64,000 nt of DNA. Origin: Pseudomonas sp. 31-12 (GTDB taxonomy: Bacteria > Pseudomonadota > Gammaproteobacteria > Pseudomonadales > Pseudomonadaceae). Below are positions 43,875 through 53,506 of this stretch, piece after piece. The stretch spans positions 5,332,001-5,396,000 of the forward strand of contig NZ_CP029482.1 in the NCBI RefSeq assembly GCF_003151075.1, written 5' to 3'. Under the pieces are notes generated by a model. That model was not told the origin of the DNA, did no database searches, and saw only the letters and a list, made by a program, of their open reading frames with translations. Both the position numbers and the translations under genes were made by a program. Positions within the stretch are counted from its first letter, which is position 1; each line of letters begins with the position of its first letter.

Positions 43875-45298
43875 AACGACAGCAACCCGCTGTACAACCC
43901 GTACGCCGCCAGCCCTGCTCCGCTGATGACACAGGTAAAAATCCCTTTCTCGATATGAGTGAACAACGGCTCGCCCTGCTCATGCTTGGCCTTGGCAAAC
44001 AAGATCACTCCCGGCGCATACAACAGCGCCGACAGCAGCAAATATTTCACCCCGCCCGCATACAACAGCCACACCGCGTAACCCAGTGCAATGCCGCCGA
44101 TCATCAGGTCTTTGGTGCGCTCGGCCGACGCATGCTCGTAGGTTTCGCCGCGACCGCTCAACAGCACCGCGTACGCCGCCGACCACAGGTACGGCACCAG
44201 AATCATCGACGACGCGAGGTAGATCAGGCTGGTGTAAGTGCCGGCGGAAAACAGCGTGATCAGCAGAAAAATCTGGATCATCACGTTGGTCAGCCACAGC
44301 GCATTGACCGGCACATGGTTGGCGTTTTCCTTGGTCAGGAAGGCCGGCATGGTCTTGTCCTTGGCCGTGGCGAAGAGGATTTCGGCGCAGAGCAGCGCCC
44401 AGGACAACAACGCCCCTAGCAGCGAAATCGCCAGGCCAATGCTGATCAGCAGCGCGCCCCAAGGGCCGACGATATGCTCCAGCACCGCCGCCAGCGACGG
44501 GTTCTGCAGGGTGGCCAGTTCGGGCTGGCTCATGATCCCCAGGGACAATACGTTCACCAGCACCAGCAACGCCAATACGCCGATAAAACCGATGACCGTG
44601 GCCCGGCCGACGTCCGAGCGTTTCTCCGCTCTTGCCGAATACACACTGGCGCCTTCAATGCCGATGAACACGAACACGGTGACCAGCATCATGTTGCGCA
44701 CCTGGTCCATCACGCCGCCGAAATTCGGGTTGCTGCGGCCCCATATGTCACGGGTGAAGATGTCAGCCTTGAAAGCTACGGCGGCGATGATGATGAACAT
44801 GATCAGCGGCACGATCTTGGCCACGGTGGTCAGCTGATTGATGAACGTCGCCTCCTTGATCCCGCGCAGCACCAGAAAATGCACGGCCCACAGCAGCACC
44901 GAGGCGCAGCCGATGGCGATCGGCGTATTGCCCTGGCCAAACACCGGAAAAAAATAGCCGAGGGTGCTGAACAGCAACACGAAATAACCGACGTTGCCCA
45001 GCCAGGCACTGATCCAGTAACCCCAGGCCGAGGAAAACCCCATGTAATCGCCGAACCCGGCCTTGGCGTAGGCGTACACCCCGGAGTCCAGTTCAGGCTT
45101 GCGATTGGCCAAAGTCTGGAACACGAAGGCCAGGGTCAACATGCCTACCGCGGTGATCGCCCAACCGATCAATATCGCCCCGGCATCGGCACGCGCCGCC
45201 ATGTTTTGCGGCAAGGAAAAAATCCCGCCGCCGATCATCGATCCCACCACCAGGGCGATCAGTGCACTCAGGCGAAGCTTTTGCGTCGGTTGCGACAT
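43871..45298 (-). CDS. Arginine/ornithine antiporter paralogue (ArcD-like)
   Basis: This 475-residue APC-superfamily transporter has about 12-13 membrane segments. It has the same length as, and long identical blocks with, the arcD at 45813 (for example [35 protein letters not shown]). It probably exchanges arginine for ornithine or a related basic amino acid. It points away from the arc operon and is fused translationally to alkA. ATG follows AAAGGGGA. I find no ANR box in its upstream region, so it may be expressed aerobically (inference). Confidence 0.88.
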   Translation of the reverse strand: MSQPTQKLRLSALIALVVGSMIGGGIFSLPQNMAARADAGAILIGWAITAVGMLTLAFVFQTLANRKPELDSGVYAYAKAGFGDYMGFSSAWGYWISAWLGNVGYFVLLFSTLGYFFPVFGQGNTPIAIGCASVLLWAVHFLVLRGIKEATFINQLTTVAKIVPLIMFIIIAAVAFKADIFTRDIWGRSNPNFGGVMDQVRNMMLVTVFVFIGIEGASVYSARAEKRSDVGRATVIGFIGVLALLVLVNVLSLGIMSQPELATLQNPSLAAVLEHIVGPWGALLISIGLAISLLGALLSWALLCAEILFATAKDKTMPAFLTKENANHVPVNALWLTNVMIQIFLLITLFSAGTYTSLIYLASSMILVPYLWSAAYAVLLSGRGETYEHASAERTKDLMIGGIALGYAVWLLYAGGVKYLLLSALLYAPGVILFAKAKHEQGEPLFTHIEKGIFTCVISGAGLAAYGLYSGLLSL

Positions 45299-45812
45299 GC
45301 GACATCCCCTTTTACTGCACTGAATAGGTGGCTAGGAGCTTGCTCCCGCTGACTGGACAGCAGTCCCTGTTTGAGCCGGTACACGCCCCAACGGGAGCCA
45401 AGTCACTCGCCCCAAATAGATGACTTTAACTAAATAGAGACAGCGTAATAACGTTTATTAATTAATGCCAACGGCCATATTTATTTATAACCTTTCACTC
45501 TATTACGACCAAAAGAAATAGCGCTTTTGTCGGACAATCCTAACAAATCAATAGGGCTCCGAAATCAGGGAGCAATACTTGCTAAAACCCAAAAACAAAC
45601 TAGCGTCTAGACTTCAATGGGTACGCGTTAATTCTTCTTCCAATAGCTGAGGCCTCTGGAAAGGGCTTTTGCGGCAATAGTCTTATGCCTGCCAAAAACC
45701 TGTAAGTCTTTAATTAACAATGGAATGTGACCATGCATTGATCTAAGTCAGATGATTGAACAGCAAACGAAATTAAACTGTTTTCTCTCTTCTCCTGCAC
45801 TGGAGTCATGCA
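45299..45812. other. Divergent arcD/arcD intergenic region (514 bases)
   Basis: No gene is seen. From left: a degenerate REP-like hairpin (45329-45412, AGGAGCTTGCTCCCG / CGGGAGCC), an AT-rich stretch with several possible promoters (45420-45600), a short inverted arrangement around GGGCTCC...GGGAGC, and the ANR box with the promoter of the arcDABC operon. Much AT-richer than the surroundings. Confidence 0.6.
45738..45751 (+). promoter_or_regulatory. ANR (FNR-type) box of the arcDABC operon
   Basis: TTGAT-ctaa-GTCAG matches TTGAT-N4-ATCAA at eight of ten positions. It lies 62 bases before the arcD start. ANR-dependent oxygen-limited induction of arcDABC is established in Pseudomonas. Confidence 0.75.
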
Positions 45813-47240
45813 ATGTCTGAATCCCCCGGAAAACTGAAACTCGGTGCACTCGTCGCGCTGGTTGTCGGCTCGATGATTGGTGGCGGGATCTTCTCTTTGC
45901 CCCAGAACATGGCCGCCAGTGCCGACGTCGGTGCCGTGCTGATCGGTTGGGCCATTACCGCCGTCGGCATGCTGACCCTCGCGTTTGTCTTCCAGACCCT
46001 AGCTAACCGAAAACCTGATCTGGACGGCGGTGTCTACGCCTACGCCAAGGCCGGGTTCGGCGATTACATGGGTTTCTCGTCCGCCTGGGGTTACTGGATC
46101 AGTGCCTGGCTGGGCAACGTCGGTTACTTCGTTCTGCTGTTCAGTACCCTCGGTTATTTCTTCCCGATCTTCGGCGAAGGCAACACCGTTGCTGCAGTGA
46201 TCGGTGCGTCGGTGCTGCTCTGGGGTGTGCATTTCCTCGTGCTGCGGGGGATCAAGGAAGCGGCGTTCATCAACCTGGTGACCACTGTCGCCAAGATCGT
46301 GCCGCTGCTGCTGTTTGTCCTGATCGCAATTTTCGCCTTCAAACTGGACATCTTCACCGCTGACATCTGGGGCTTGAAAAACCCGGACCTGGGCAGCGTG
46401 ATGAACCAGGTGCGCAACATGATGCTGGTCACCGTCTGGGTGTTCATCGGCATCGAAGGCGCGAGCATCTTCTCGGCCCGGGCGGAAAAACGCAGCGATG
46501 TCGGTAAAGCCACCGTGATCGGCTTTATCACCGTGCTGCTGTTCCTGGTGCTGGTGAACGTGCTGTCCCTGGGCATCATGACCCAACCGGAACTGGCCAA
46601 ACTGCAGAACCCGTCGATGGCCGCGGTGCTGGAACATGTCGTTGGTCCGTGGGGCGCGGCACTGATCAGCGTCGGTCTGATCATTTCCCTGCTGGGTGCG
46701 CTGCTGTCGTGGGTGCTGCTGTGTGCGGAGATCATGTTCGCGGCCGCCAAGGACCACACCATGCCGGCGTTCCTGCGCAAGGAAAACGCCAACCATGTGC
46801 CGGTCAACGCCTTGTGGCTGACCAACGCGATGGTGCAGGTGTTCCTGATCATCACCCTGTTTTCCGCCAGCACTTACCTGTCGCTGATCTACCTCGCCAC
46901 CTCGATGATTCTGGTGCCGTACCTGTGGTCGGCGGCTTACGCACTGCTGCTGGCGGTGCGCGGCGAGAGCTATGAAAACGCCGCGTCCGAACGCAGCAAA
47001 GACCTGTTCATCGGCGCCGTCGCCTTGATCTACGCGATCTGGCTGATCTATGCCGGCGGCGTCAAATACCTGCTGCTCTCCGCCCTGCTCTATGCGCCTG
47101 GCGCGATCCTGTTCGCCAAGGCCAAGCTTGAAGTCAACAAACCGATTTTCACCAACGTCGAGAAGCTGATTTTCGCAGCCGTCGTCGCGGGCGCCCTGGT
47201 GGCGGCCTACGGGCTGTATGACGGCTTCCTGACCCTGTAA
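45813..47240 (+). CDS. arcD: Arginine/ornithine antiporter ArcD
   Basis: This 475-residue, 12-13-span APC-family antiporter imports arginine and exports ornithine for the deiminase pathway. The conserved start [22 protein letters not shown] carries the APC substrate-binding GSMIGGGIF. First gene of arcD-arcA-arcB-arcC in the standard Pseudomonas order. ATG follows GGAGTC. Induction by ANR is suggested by the upstream box. Confidence 0.93.
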   Translation: MSESPGKLKLGALVALVVGSMIGGGIFSLPQNMAASADVGAVLIGWAITAVGMLTLAFVFQTLANRKPDLDGGVYAYAKAGFGDYMGFSSAWGYWISAWLGNVGYFVLLFSTLGYFFPIFGEGNTVAAVIGASVLLWGVHFLVLRGIKEAAFINLVTTVAKIVPLLLFVLIAIFAFKLDIFTADIWGLKNPDLGSVMNQVRNMMLVTVWVFIGIEGASIFSARAEKRSDVGKATVIGFITVLLFLVLVNVLSLGIMTQPELAKLQNPSMAAVLEHVVGPWGAALISVGLIISLLGALLSWVLLCAEIMFAAAKDHTMPAFLRKENANHVPVNALWLTNAMVQVFLIITLFSASTYLSLIYLATSMILVPYLWSAAYALLLAVRGESYENAASERSKDLFIGAVALIYAIWLIYAGGVKYLLLSALLYAPGAILFAKAKLEVNKPIFTNVEKLIFAAVVAGALVAAYGLYDGFLTL

Positions 47241-47274
47241 CACCCCATTTTTTGTCATCTGGAGGATCACGGTA

Positions 47275-48531
47275 ATGACCACGGAAAAAGTTAAGTACGG
47301 CGTCCATTCCGAAGCCGGCAAACTGCGTAAAGTCATGGTTTGCTCCCCCGGCCTGGCCCACCAGCGGCTGACCCCGAACAACTGTGACGAGCTGCTCTTC
47401 GACGATGTGCTGTGGGTGGCCCAGGCCAAGCGTGACCACTTCGACTTCGTCACCAAAATGCGTGAACGCAACATCGACGTGCTGGAAATGCATAACCTGC
47501 TGACCGACATCGTCGTCATCCCTGAAGCGCTGGACTGGATCCTGGAACGCAAGGTCACTGCCAACTCGGTCGGCCTGGGCCTGATCAACGAAGTGGGTTC
47601 GTGGCTGCGCAGCCTGGAACCGCGGCATATCGCCGAGTTCCTGATTGGCGGCGTTTCCGCTGATGATTTGCCGGACAGCTTCGGCGGCAAGACCATTCAG
47701 ATGTTCCGCGATTTCCTCGGCCACTCCAGCTTCATTCTGCCGCCGCTGCCCAACACCCAGTTCACCCGCGACACCACCTGCTGGATCTACGGTGGCGTGA
47801 CGCTGAACCCGATGTACTGGCCGGCGCGTCGACAGGAAACCCTGCTGGCCACCGCCATTTATAAATTCCATCCACAGTTCACCAACGCCGACTTCGAAAT
47901 CTGGTACGGCGACCCCGATCAGGATCACGGCAGCGCCACCCTCGAAGGCGGCGACGTGATGCCGATCGGCAACGGTGTGGTGTTGATCGGCATGGGCGAA
48001 CGCTCGTCCCGCCAGGCCATCGGCCAACTGGCGGTGAACCTGTTCAAGAACAAAGCCGTGGAGAAAGTCATTGTCGCCGGCCTGCCGAAATCCCGCGCCG
48101 CGATGCACCTGGACACGGTGTTCAGCTTCTGCGACCGCGACCTGGTGACGATCTTCCCGGAAGTGGTGAACCAGATCGTCGCCTTCACCCTGCGCCCTGA
48201 CGAAAGCAAACCGGGCGGCATCGACATTCGCCGCGAAGAAACCAACTTCCTCGACACCGTGGCCAAGGCCCTCAACCTCAAAGCGTTGCGCGTGGTGGAA
48301 ACCGGCGGCAACAGCTTCGCCGCCGAACGCGAGCAATGGGACGACGGCAACAACGTGGTGGCCGTGGAGCCCGGCGTAGTGATCGGTTATGACCGCAACA
48401 CCTACACCAACACCCTGCTGCGCAAGGCCGGTGTAGAAGTCATCACCATCAGCGCCGGCGAACTGGGGCGCGGGCGTGGCGGCGGCCACTGCATGACCTG
48501 CCCGATCATTCGCGACCCTATCGACTATTAA
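47275..48531 (+). CDS. arcA: Arginine deiminase
   Basis: The 418-residue enzyme hydrolyses arginine to citrulline and ammonia, the first step of the fermentative deiminase pathway. Guanidino-modifying motifs include [25 protein letters not shown] (catalytic Asp/Glu) and the C-terminal catalytic Cys in [14 protein letters not shown]. Length equals P. aeruginosa ArcA. A strong GGAGGATCAC site precedes the ATG. It follows arcD by 34 bases. Confidence 0.95.
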   Translation: MTTEKVKYGVHSEAGKLRKVMVCSPGLAHQRLTPNNCDELLFDDVLWVAQAKRDHFDFVTKMRERNIDVLEMHNLLTDIVVIPEALDWILERKVTANSVGLGLINEVGSWLRSLEPRHIAEFLIGGVSADDLPDSFGGKTIQMFRDFLGHSSFILPPLPNTQFTRDTTCWIYGGVTLNPMYWPARRQETLLATAIYKFHPQFTNADFEIWYGDPDQDHGSATLEGGDVMPIGNGVVLIGMGERSSRQAIGQLAVNLFKNKAVEKVIVAGLPKSRAAMHLDTVFSFCDRDLVTIFPEVVNQIVAFTLRPDESKPGGIDIRREETNFLDTVAKALNLKALRVVETGGNSFAAEREQWDDGNNVVAVEPGVVIGYDRNTYTNTLLRKAGVEVITISAGELGRGRGGGHCMTCPIIRDPIDY

Positions 48532-48601
48532 TTCCTGTGCCCGGCTTCGCGCTCATAAAGCGTGAAGCCGGCGGATAACCGAAACCAAAGGAGATCCAAC
48601 C

Positions 48602-49612
48602 ATGGCTTTCAACATGCGCAACCGCAGCCTGCTCTCGCTGATGCACCACACAACTCGCGAGTTGAATTATCTGCTGGACCTGTCCCGTGACCTCAAGCGC
48701 GCCAAATACACCGGCACCGAGCGTCCACACCTGCAAGGCAAGAACATCGCGCTGATCTTCGAAAAAACCTCGACCCGCACCCGTTGCGCCTTCGAAGTCG
48801 CGGCCCATGACCAGGGCGCCCACGTCACCTACATCGACCCGGTGTCGTCGCAGATCGGCCACAAGGAAAGCATGAAAGACACCGCCCGCGTGCTGGGGCG
48901 GATGTTCGACGCCATCGAGTACCGCGGCTTCGAACAGGAAATTGTCGAGGAGCTGGCCAAGTTCGCCGGTGTGCCGGTGTTCAACGGCTTGACTGCTGAA
49001 TTCCACCCGACGCAAATGATTGCCGACACCCTGACCATGCGTGAGCACAGCGACAAACCGCTGCACGACATCAGCTACGCCTACCTCGGCGACGCACGCT
49101 ACAACATGGGCAACTCGCTGCTGATGATCGGCGCCAAACTCGGCATGGACGTGCGCATCGCCGCACCAAAAGCCCTGTGGCCGCATCAGGATTTCATCGA
49201 CCAGTGCAAGGCATTCGCTGAAGAAAGCGGCGCACGCATCACCATCACCGAAGACCCGAAAGAAGCGGTCAAGGGCGTGGACTTCATCCACACCGATATC
49301 TGGGTGTCCATGGGTGAGCCGGTGGAAGCGTGGGACGAGCGCATCGAGCAACTGCTGCCGTACCAGGTCAACGCCGCGATGATGAAGGCCTCCGGCAATC
49401 CGCGCGTGAAGTTCATGCACTGCCTGCCGGCGTTCCACAACAGCGAAACCAAGGTCGGCAAAGACATCGCCGCGCGGTATCCGCACTTGGCCAACGGTGT
49501 CGAAGTGACTGAAGAAGTCTTTGAATCGCCGGCCAACATCGCCTTCGAGCAAGCGGAAAACCGCATGCACACCATCAAGGCGATTCTGGTATCGGCGCTG
49601 GCGGATATCTAA
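48602..49612 (+). CDS. arcB: Catabolic ornithine carbamoyltransferase
   Basis: This 336-residue enzyme phosphorolyses citrulline to ornithine and carbamoyl phosphate. Carbamoyl-phosphate loop [14 protein letters not shown] lies near residue 54, and [12 protein letters not shown] and the substrate loop HCLPAFHN follow. The long form (336 residues, as in P. aeruginosa ArcB) indicates the catabolic rather than the ArgF enzyme. AAAGGAGA precedes ATG. Confidence 0.95.
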   Translation: MAFNMRNRSLLSLMHHTTRELNYLLDLSRDLKRAKYTGTERPHLQGKNIALIFEKTSTRTRCAFEVAAHDQGAHVTYIDPVSSQIGHKESMKDTARVLGRMFDAIEYRGFEQEIVEELAKFAGVPVFNGLTAEFHPTQMIADTLTMREHSDKPLHDISYAYLGDARYNMGNSLLMIGAKLGMDVRIAAPKALWPHQDFIDQCKAFAEESGARITITEDPKEAVKGVDFIHTDIWVSMGEPVEAWDERIEQLLPYQVNAAMMKASGNPRVKFMHCLPAFHNSETKVGKDIAARYPHLANGVEVTEEVFESPANIAFEQAENRMHTIKAILVSALADI

Positions 49613-49648
49613 CGGCTCACGCGGCTCTCACTGACGGAACATGGTCAA

Positions 49649-49736
49649 TGTGGGAGCTGGCCTGCCAGCGATGGCAGCGCCGCGGTGCATCTGACAGACC
49701 GCGGCGATCCCATCGCGAGCAGGCTCGTTCCCACAG
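49649..49736. repeat. REP pair between arcB and arcC
   Basis: TGTGGGAGCTGGCCTGCCAGCGATGG faces a degenerate CCATCGCGAGCAGGCTCGTTCCCACA, with an inner CCGCGGT/ACCGCGG stem. It is intra-operonic. Confidence 0.8.
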
Positions 49737-49798
49737 GGTCAGGGTTCCATCGACAGACCGAGTTGCCCGCTTACTGCTCTTTTAGAAGGACATGCACC

Positions 49799-50728
49799 AT
49801 GCGTATCGTCGTTGCTCTGGGCGGTAACGCCCTGCTCCGCCGGGGTGAACCCATGACCGCGGACAATCAACGCGCCAACATCCGGATCGCCACCGAACAG
49901 ATCGCCAAGATTTATGCCGGCAACGAACTGGTGATCGCTCACGGCAATGGTCCGCAGGTTGGCCTGCTGTCGCTGCAAGCCGCGGCCTACACCTCCGTTT
50001 CGCCTTATCCGCTGGACGTGCTCGGTGCCGAAACCGAAGGCATGATCGGCTACATCATCGAACAGGAACTGGGCAACCTGCTGGACTTCGAAGTGCCCTT
50101 TGCGACCCTGCTCACCCAGGTCGAAGTCGATCCCAACGACCCGGCGTTCCAGGCCCCGAGCAAACCCATCGGCCCGGTCTACACCAAGGCCGAAGCAGAG
50201 AAACTCGCTGCCGAAAAAGGCTGGGCGATTGCCCCGGACGGCGATAAATACCGTCGCGTGGTGGCCAGCCCGAGACCGAAACGCATCTTCGAAATCCGCC
50301 CGATCAAGTGGTTGCTGGAAAAAGGCAGCATCGTGATCTGTGCCGGCGGTGGCGGCATCCCGACGATGTACGGTGCCCACGGCAAGCTGCAAGGCGTGGA
50401 AGCGGTAATCGACAAGGACCTGTGCTCGGCGCTGCTGGCCGAACAGCTGGAAAGCGATCTGCTGGTGATTGCCACCGACGTCAGCGCGGCGTTCATCGAC
50501 TTCGGCAAACCGACCCAGAAAGCCATCGCCCAGGCCCACCCCGACGACATGGAAAAACTCGGCTTCGCCGCCGGCTCCATGGGACCAAAGGTGCAGGCAG
50601 CCTGCGAGTTCGCCCGCCATACTGGAAAAACTGCGGTGATCGGTTCACTCTCGGACATCGAAGCGATCGTCCAGGGCAAGGCCGGCACCCGTATCAGCAC
50701 GGCAAAACCTGGCATTACTTATTTATAA
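49799..50728 (+). CDS. arcC: Carbamate kinase
   Basis: The 309-residue amino-acid-kinase-fold enzyme makes ATP from carbamoyl phosphate, the energy-yielding step of the pathway. Motifs: [16 protein letters not shown] at the start, [14 protein letters not shown] near residue 47, [11 protein letters not shown] near residue 180 and the ATP-site [15 protein letters not shown] at 49799 follows AAGGA; the longer frame runs into the REP element. Confidence 0.94.
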   Translation: MRIVVALGGNALLRRGEPMTADNQRANIRIATEQIAKIYAGNELVIAHGNGPQVGLLSLQAAAYTSVSPYPLDVLGAETEGMIGYIIEQELGNLLDFEVPFATLLTQVEVDPNDPAFQAPSKPIGPVYTKAEAEKLAAEKGWAIAPDGDKYRRVVASPRPKRIFEIRPIKWLLEKGSIVICAGGGGIPTMYGAHGKLQGVEAVIDKDLCSALLAEQLESDLLVIATDVSAAFIDFGKPTQKAIAQAHPDDMEKLGFAAGSMGPKVQAACEFARHTGKTAVIGSLSDIEAIVQGKAGTRISTAKPGITYL

Positions 50729-50740
50729 GGAGAAACGTCA

Positions 50741-51103
50741 ATGGCAACGTTCGAGCCCGGCCACTTGCACATCGAGCGCCACGCGCTGACCCCGGATGAT
50801 GTCAACTACAACGTGCACCTCGACTATGAGGTCAGCAAGAACGACAAAGGGGATAAAGGCATCCAGTTCACCATGCACGGCAGCATGCAGGGAAAGGACA
50901 TGACAGAGACCTTCTTTCTGCCCAAGGAGGAGGCTTACAACTTCGCCAACAACGTGACAAAGATCGCCGAGAAGTACGGAATTCCGAAGACACACAGCCA
51001 GATCGGCTCGGTTCACAAGCATTACGATTTAATGTTTGAAGACATCCGAAAGCAGTTGGATATGAAGTCCGGCGACCCGGTCAACCTCGAGAACTTCGAG
51101 TAA
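50741..51103 (+). CDS. DUF5064-type small protein
   Basis: The 120-residue soluble protein (MATFEPGHLHIERHALTPDD) looks like the Pseudomonas DUF5064 family. It lies 12 bases after arcC behind AAGGAGA, so it is probably the fifth gene of the arc transcript. The protein is predicted alpha/beta, with no signal peptide or known active site. Its constant neighbour might be the arc operon, but a role in arginine fermentation is only inference. Confidence 0.7.
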   Translation: MATFEPGHLHIERHALTPDDVNYNVHLDYEVSKNDKGDKGIQFTMHGSMQGKDMTETFFLPKEEAYNFANNVTKIAEKYGIPKTHSQIGSVHKHYDLMFEDIRKQLDMKSGDPVNLENFE

Positions 51104-51130
51104 CCCCAATTCCCTGGATGAACGCTGTAC

Positions 51131-51160
51131 CTGTGGGAGCGGGCTTGCTCGCTCCCACAG
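51131..51160. repeat. Single REP hairpin
   Basis: CTGTGGGAGCG-ggcttgct-CGCTCCCACAG is the same compact hairpin as at 23451, here after the arc operon. Confidence 0.85.
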
Positions 51161-51259
51161 GGGATCATCGTTGCTCTGAAGTCCCGCGCAGGATTTCACC
51201 ATTCGCCCGCCCCAAGGCATACTTGCCACCCTCCGTATTCCAGAACCCAAAACCGCCCC

Positions 51260-52768
51260 ATGCGTATCCACGTCAGCTTCATCGACCGCGTCGGCATTAC
51301 CCAGGAAGTCCTGGCCCTGCTCGGTGGGCGCAATCTCAATCTGGATGCGGTGGAAATGGTCCCGCCCAACGTTTACATCGACGCGCCGACCCTGAGCCCT
51401 GACGTGCTCGAAGAGCTGCGCGACGCCTTGCTCAGCGTGCGTGGCGTGCAAGCGATGACGGTGGTCGACATCCTGCCCGGCCAACGTCGGCACTTGCAGC
51501 TCGATGCGCTGCTCGCCGCCATGACCGACCCGGTGCTGGCCCTCGACAGCGACGGCAAAGTGCTGCTGGCCAACCCGGCGCTGATCGCTTTGTATGGCCG
51601 TGAGCCGGCCGGCGAAAGTGTCGCCGACCTGTTTGCCGACCCGGCGCTGCTCGGCGTATTGCTCGAAAACGGCTTCCGCCTGCCACTGCGCGAAATCACC
51701 GTCAACGGTCAGACCCTGCTGCTGGACGCTACCCCGATCACCGACGCCGGCGCCCTGCTGACCCTGTATCAACCGAACCGCATCGGCGAACGTCTCTCGG
51801 CGCTGCACCACGATCACGCCGAAGGTTTTGACGCGTTGCTCGGCGAATCCCCGGCGATTCGAACCCTCAAGGCGCGCGCCCAGCGGGTGGCGGCCCTTGA
51901 TGCGCCGCTACTGATCCAGGGCGAAACCGGCACCGGCAAGGAACTGGTGGCGCGGGCCTGCCATGCGATTAGCGCGCGGCACAGTTCGCCGTTCCTGGCG
52001 CTGAACTGCGCGGCATTGCCAGAGAACCTCGCCGAAAGCGAACTGTTCGGCTACGCCCCTGGTGCCTTCACCGGCGCGCAACGGGGCGGTAAACCGGGAC
52101 TGATGGAACTGGCCAACCAAGGTACGGTGTTTCTGGATGAGATCGGCGAGATGTCGCCGTACTTGCAGGCGAAGTTGCTGAGGTTCCTCAACGACGGCAG
52201 CTTCCGTCGAGTCGGGGGCGATCGCGAGGTGAAGGTCAACGTACGGATCCTCAGCGCAACCCACCGCAATCTGGAAAAAATGGTCAGCGAAGGTTCGTTC
52301 CGCGAAGATTTGTTCTATCGCCTCAACGTCCTCAACGTCGAAGTCCCGCCCCTGCGCGAACGCGGTCAGGACATCCTGCTGCTGGCCCGCTATTTCATGC
52401 AGCAAGCCTGCGCGCAGATCCAGCGCCCGGTATGCCGACTGGCCCCCGGCACGTACCCGGCGTTGCTGGGTAACCGCTGGCCGGGCAACGTGCGGCAATT
52501 GCAGAACGTGATCTTCCGTGCAGCAGCGATTTGCGAAAGCAGCCTGGTCGACATCGGCGACCTCGACATCGCTGGCACATCCGTGGCGCGCCAAAGCGAC
52601 AGCGAAGTCGACAGCCTTGAACAGGCGATGGAAGAGTTCGAGAAAACCCTGCTGGAAAAGCTGTACGTCAGCTACCCCTCGACCCGGCAACTGGCGAGCC
52701 GCCTGCAAACTTCCCACACCGCGATTGCCCACCGACTGCGCAAGTACGGCATACCCAATAAGCAGTGA
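51260..52768 (+). CDS. gcsR: TyrR-like sigma-54 activator of glycine cleavage (GcsR)
   Basis: This 502-residue enhancer-binding protein has an N-terminal ACT domain (residues 1-75, MRIHVSFIDRVGITQEVLAL) for ligand sensing and a PAS domain (about 78-185). An AAA+ domain (about 195-430) shows Walker A GETGTGKE, the sigma-54 contact loop GAFTGA and Walker B FLDEIGE. A Fis/TyrR HTH lies at the C-terminus (TRQLASRLQTSHTAIAHRLRKYG). Intact GAFTGA means it can activate sigma-54 promoters, unlike TyrR of E. coli. Position before gcvH-gcvP-sdaA-gcvT equals GcsR (PA2449). Confidence 0.9.
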   Translation: MRIHVSFIDRVGITQEVLALLGGRNLNLDAVEMVPPNVYIDAPTLSPDVLEELRDALLSVRGVQAMTVVDILPGQRRHLQLDALLAAMTDPVLALDSDGKVLLANPALIALYGREPAGESVADLFADPALLGVLLENGFRLPLREITVNGQTLLLDATPITDAGALLTLYQPNRIGERLSALHHDHAEGFDALLGESPAIRTLKARAQRVAALDAPLLIQGETGTGKELVARACHAISARHSSPFLALNCAALPENLAESELFGYAPGAFTGAQRGGKPGLMELANQGTVFLDEIGEMSPYLQAKLLRFLNDGSFRRVGGDREVKVNVRILSATHRNLEKMVSEGSFREDLFYRLNVLNVEVPPLRERGQDILLLARYFMQQACAQIQRPVCRLAPGTYPALLGNRWPGNVRQLQNVIFRAAAICESSLVDIGDLDIAGTSVARQSDSEVDSLEQAMEEFEKTLLEKLYVSYPSTRQLASRLQTSHTAIAHRLRKYGIPNKQ

Positions 52769-52831
52769 GGCCTACTCAGTCAAAATGGATCGGCATAGCC
52801 TTCAGGACCGAGCTCAAAAACGACCTCTACC

Positions 52832-52868
52832 TGTACTGAAAGCGCTACAGCGGAACGATATCGCTACA
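52832..52868. promoter_or_regulatory. Two tandem GcsR-type boxes
   Basis: Two 18-mers are separated by one base. On the minus strand they read TGTAGCG-cttt-CAGTACA (52832-52849) and TGTAGCG-atat-CGTTCCG (52851-52868). The latter differs at one base from the GcsR consensus as I recall it (TGTAACG-N4-CGTTCCG). Confidence 0.7.
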
Positions 52869-52931
52869 CTCTCCCCTGATCACCGCCGTGCAAGGCTTTG
52901 ATCCACCTAGGCTTTTTTCTTCGCCTCTTGC

Positions 52932-52949
52932 TGTAGCGATTTCGCTACA
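52932..52949. promoter_or_regulatory. Third GcsR-type box, perfect palindrome
   Basis: TGTAGCGA-tt-TCGCTACA is fully palindromic and is centred about 100 bases before the predicted transcription start, a normal place for an enhancer site. Confidence 0.75.
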
Positions 52950-53012
52950 GCCATCGATACTCCTCACTCCGCCATACAAACTAAGCTATTGATTTATAAC
53001 GATAAAAAAACA

Positions 53013-53029
53013 TTGGCCGCGAAATTGCT
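53013..53029 (+). promoter_or_regulatory. Sigma-54 promoter of gcvH
   Basis: TTGGCCGCGAAATTGCT has GG-N10-GC spacing (GG 53015-53016, GC 53027-53028), as the -24/-12 consensus requires. It lies about 83 bases before the gcvH ATG. Confidence 0.8.
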
Positions 53030-53111
53030 TAGTAACCCGCCATAAAGCAGGGCTTTTAGCCCGAGCATTCCATCGCGTCCACCAGATGAGTCTGGCCCCT
53101 TAGGAGTTTCC

Positions 53112-53495
53112 ATGAGCGAGTTGCGTTTTACTGAAGATCACGAATGGCTGCGCACCGAAGCTGACGGCAGTGTCACTGTCGGCATCACCGCCTTCGCACA
53201 GAACGCCTTGGGCGACGTGGTTTTCGTACAACTGCCTGAGCTGCAGTCCTACGACAAAGGCGCTGAAGCCGCCACCGTGGAATCGGTAAAAGCCGCCAGC
53301 GGCGTGTACATGCCACTCGACGGTGAAGTGCTGGAAGTGAACCCGGCGCTGGACAGCAGCCCGGAACTGGTCAACGAAGATCCGCTGGGCGAAGGCTGGT
53401 TCTTCCGCTTCCAGCCAACCGACGCCTCGGCTGTCGCCAAACTGCTGGATCAGGACGCCTACGACCGTCTGATCAAAGCCAACGCCGAAGCCTGA
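53112..53495 (+). CDS. gcvH: Glycine cleavage system H protein
   Basis: The 127-residue lipoyl carrier shuttles the aminomethyl group between P, T and L proteins. The lipoylated Lys lies in [12 protein letters not shown] near residue 60. The start [16 protein letters not shown] is canonical, and the ATG follows TAGGAG. First gene of a cluster that also contains gcvP, sdaA and gcvT. It is preceded by a sigma-54 promoter and three activator sites. Confidence 0.95.
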   Translation: MSELRFTEDHEWLRTEADGSVTVGITAFAQNALGDVVFVQLPELQSYDKGAEAATVESVKAASGVYMPLDGEVLEVNPALDSSPELVNEDPLGEGWFFRFQPTDASAVAKLLDQDAYDRLIKANAEA

Positions 53496-53506
53496 GGAGC
53501 GCTAAC

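Larger units (their letters stand above)
52769..53111. other. gcsR-gcvH intergenic control region
   Basis: No gene is seen. It holds three 18-bp activator boxes, a -24/-12 promoter and, in the leader, a small hairpin GGGCT-ttt-AGCCC at 53050-53062. No glycine riboswitch pattern was recognised. Confidence 0.75.

Noticed and set aside
52981..53111. Glycine riboswitch before gcvH
   Set aside because: The leader is short and lacks the conserved tandem aptamer pattern; a sigma-54 promoter with activator sites explains control.
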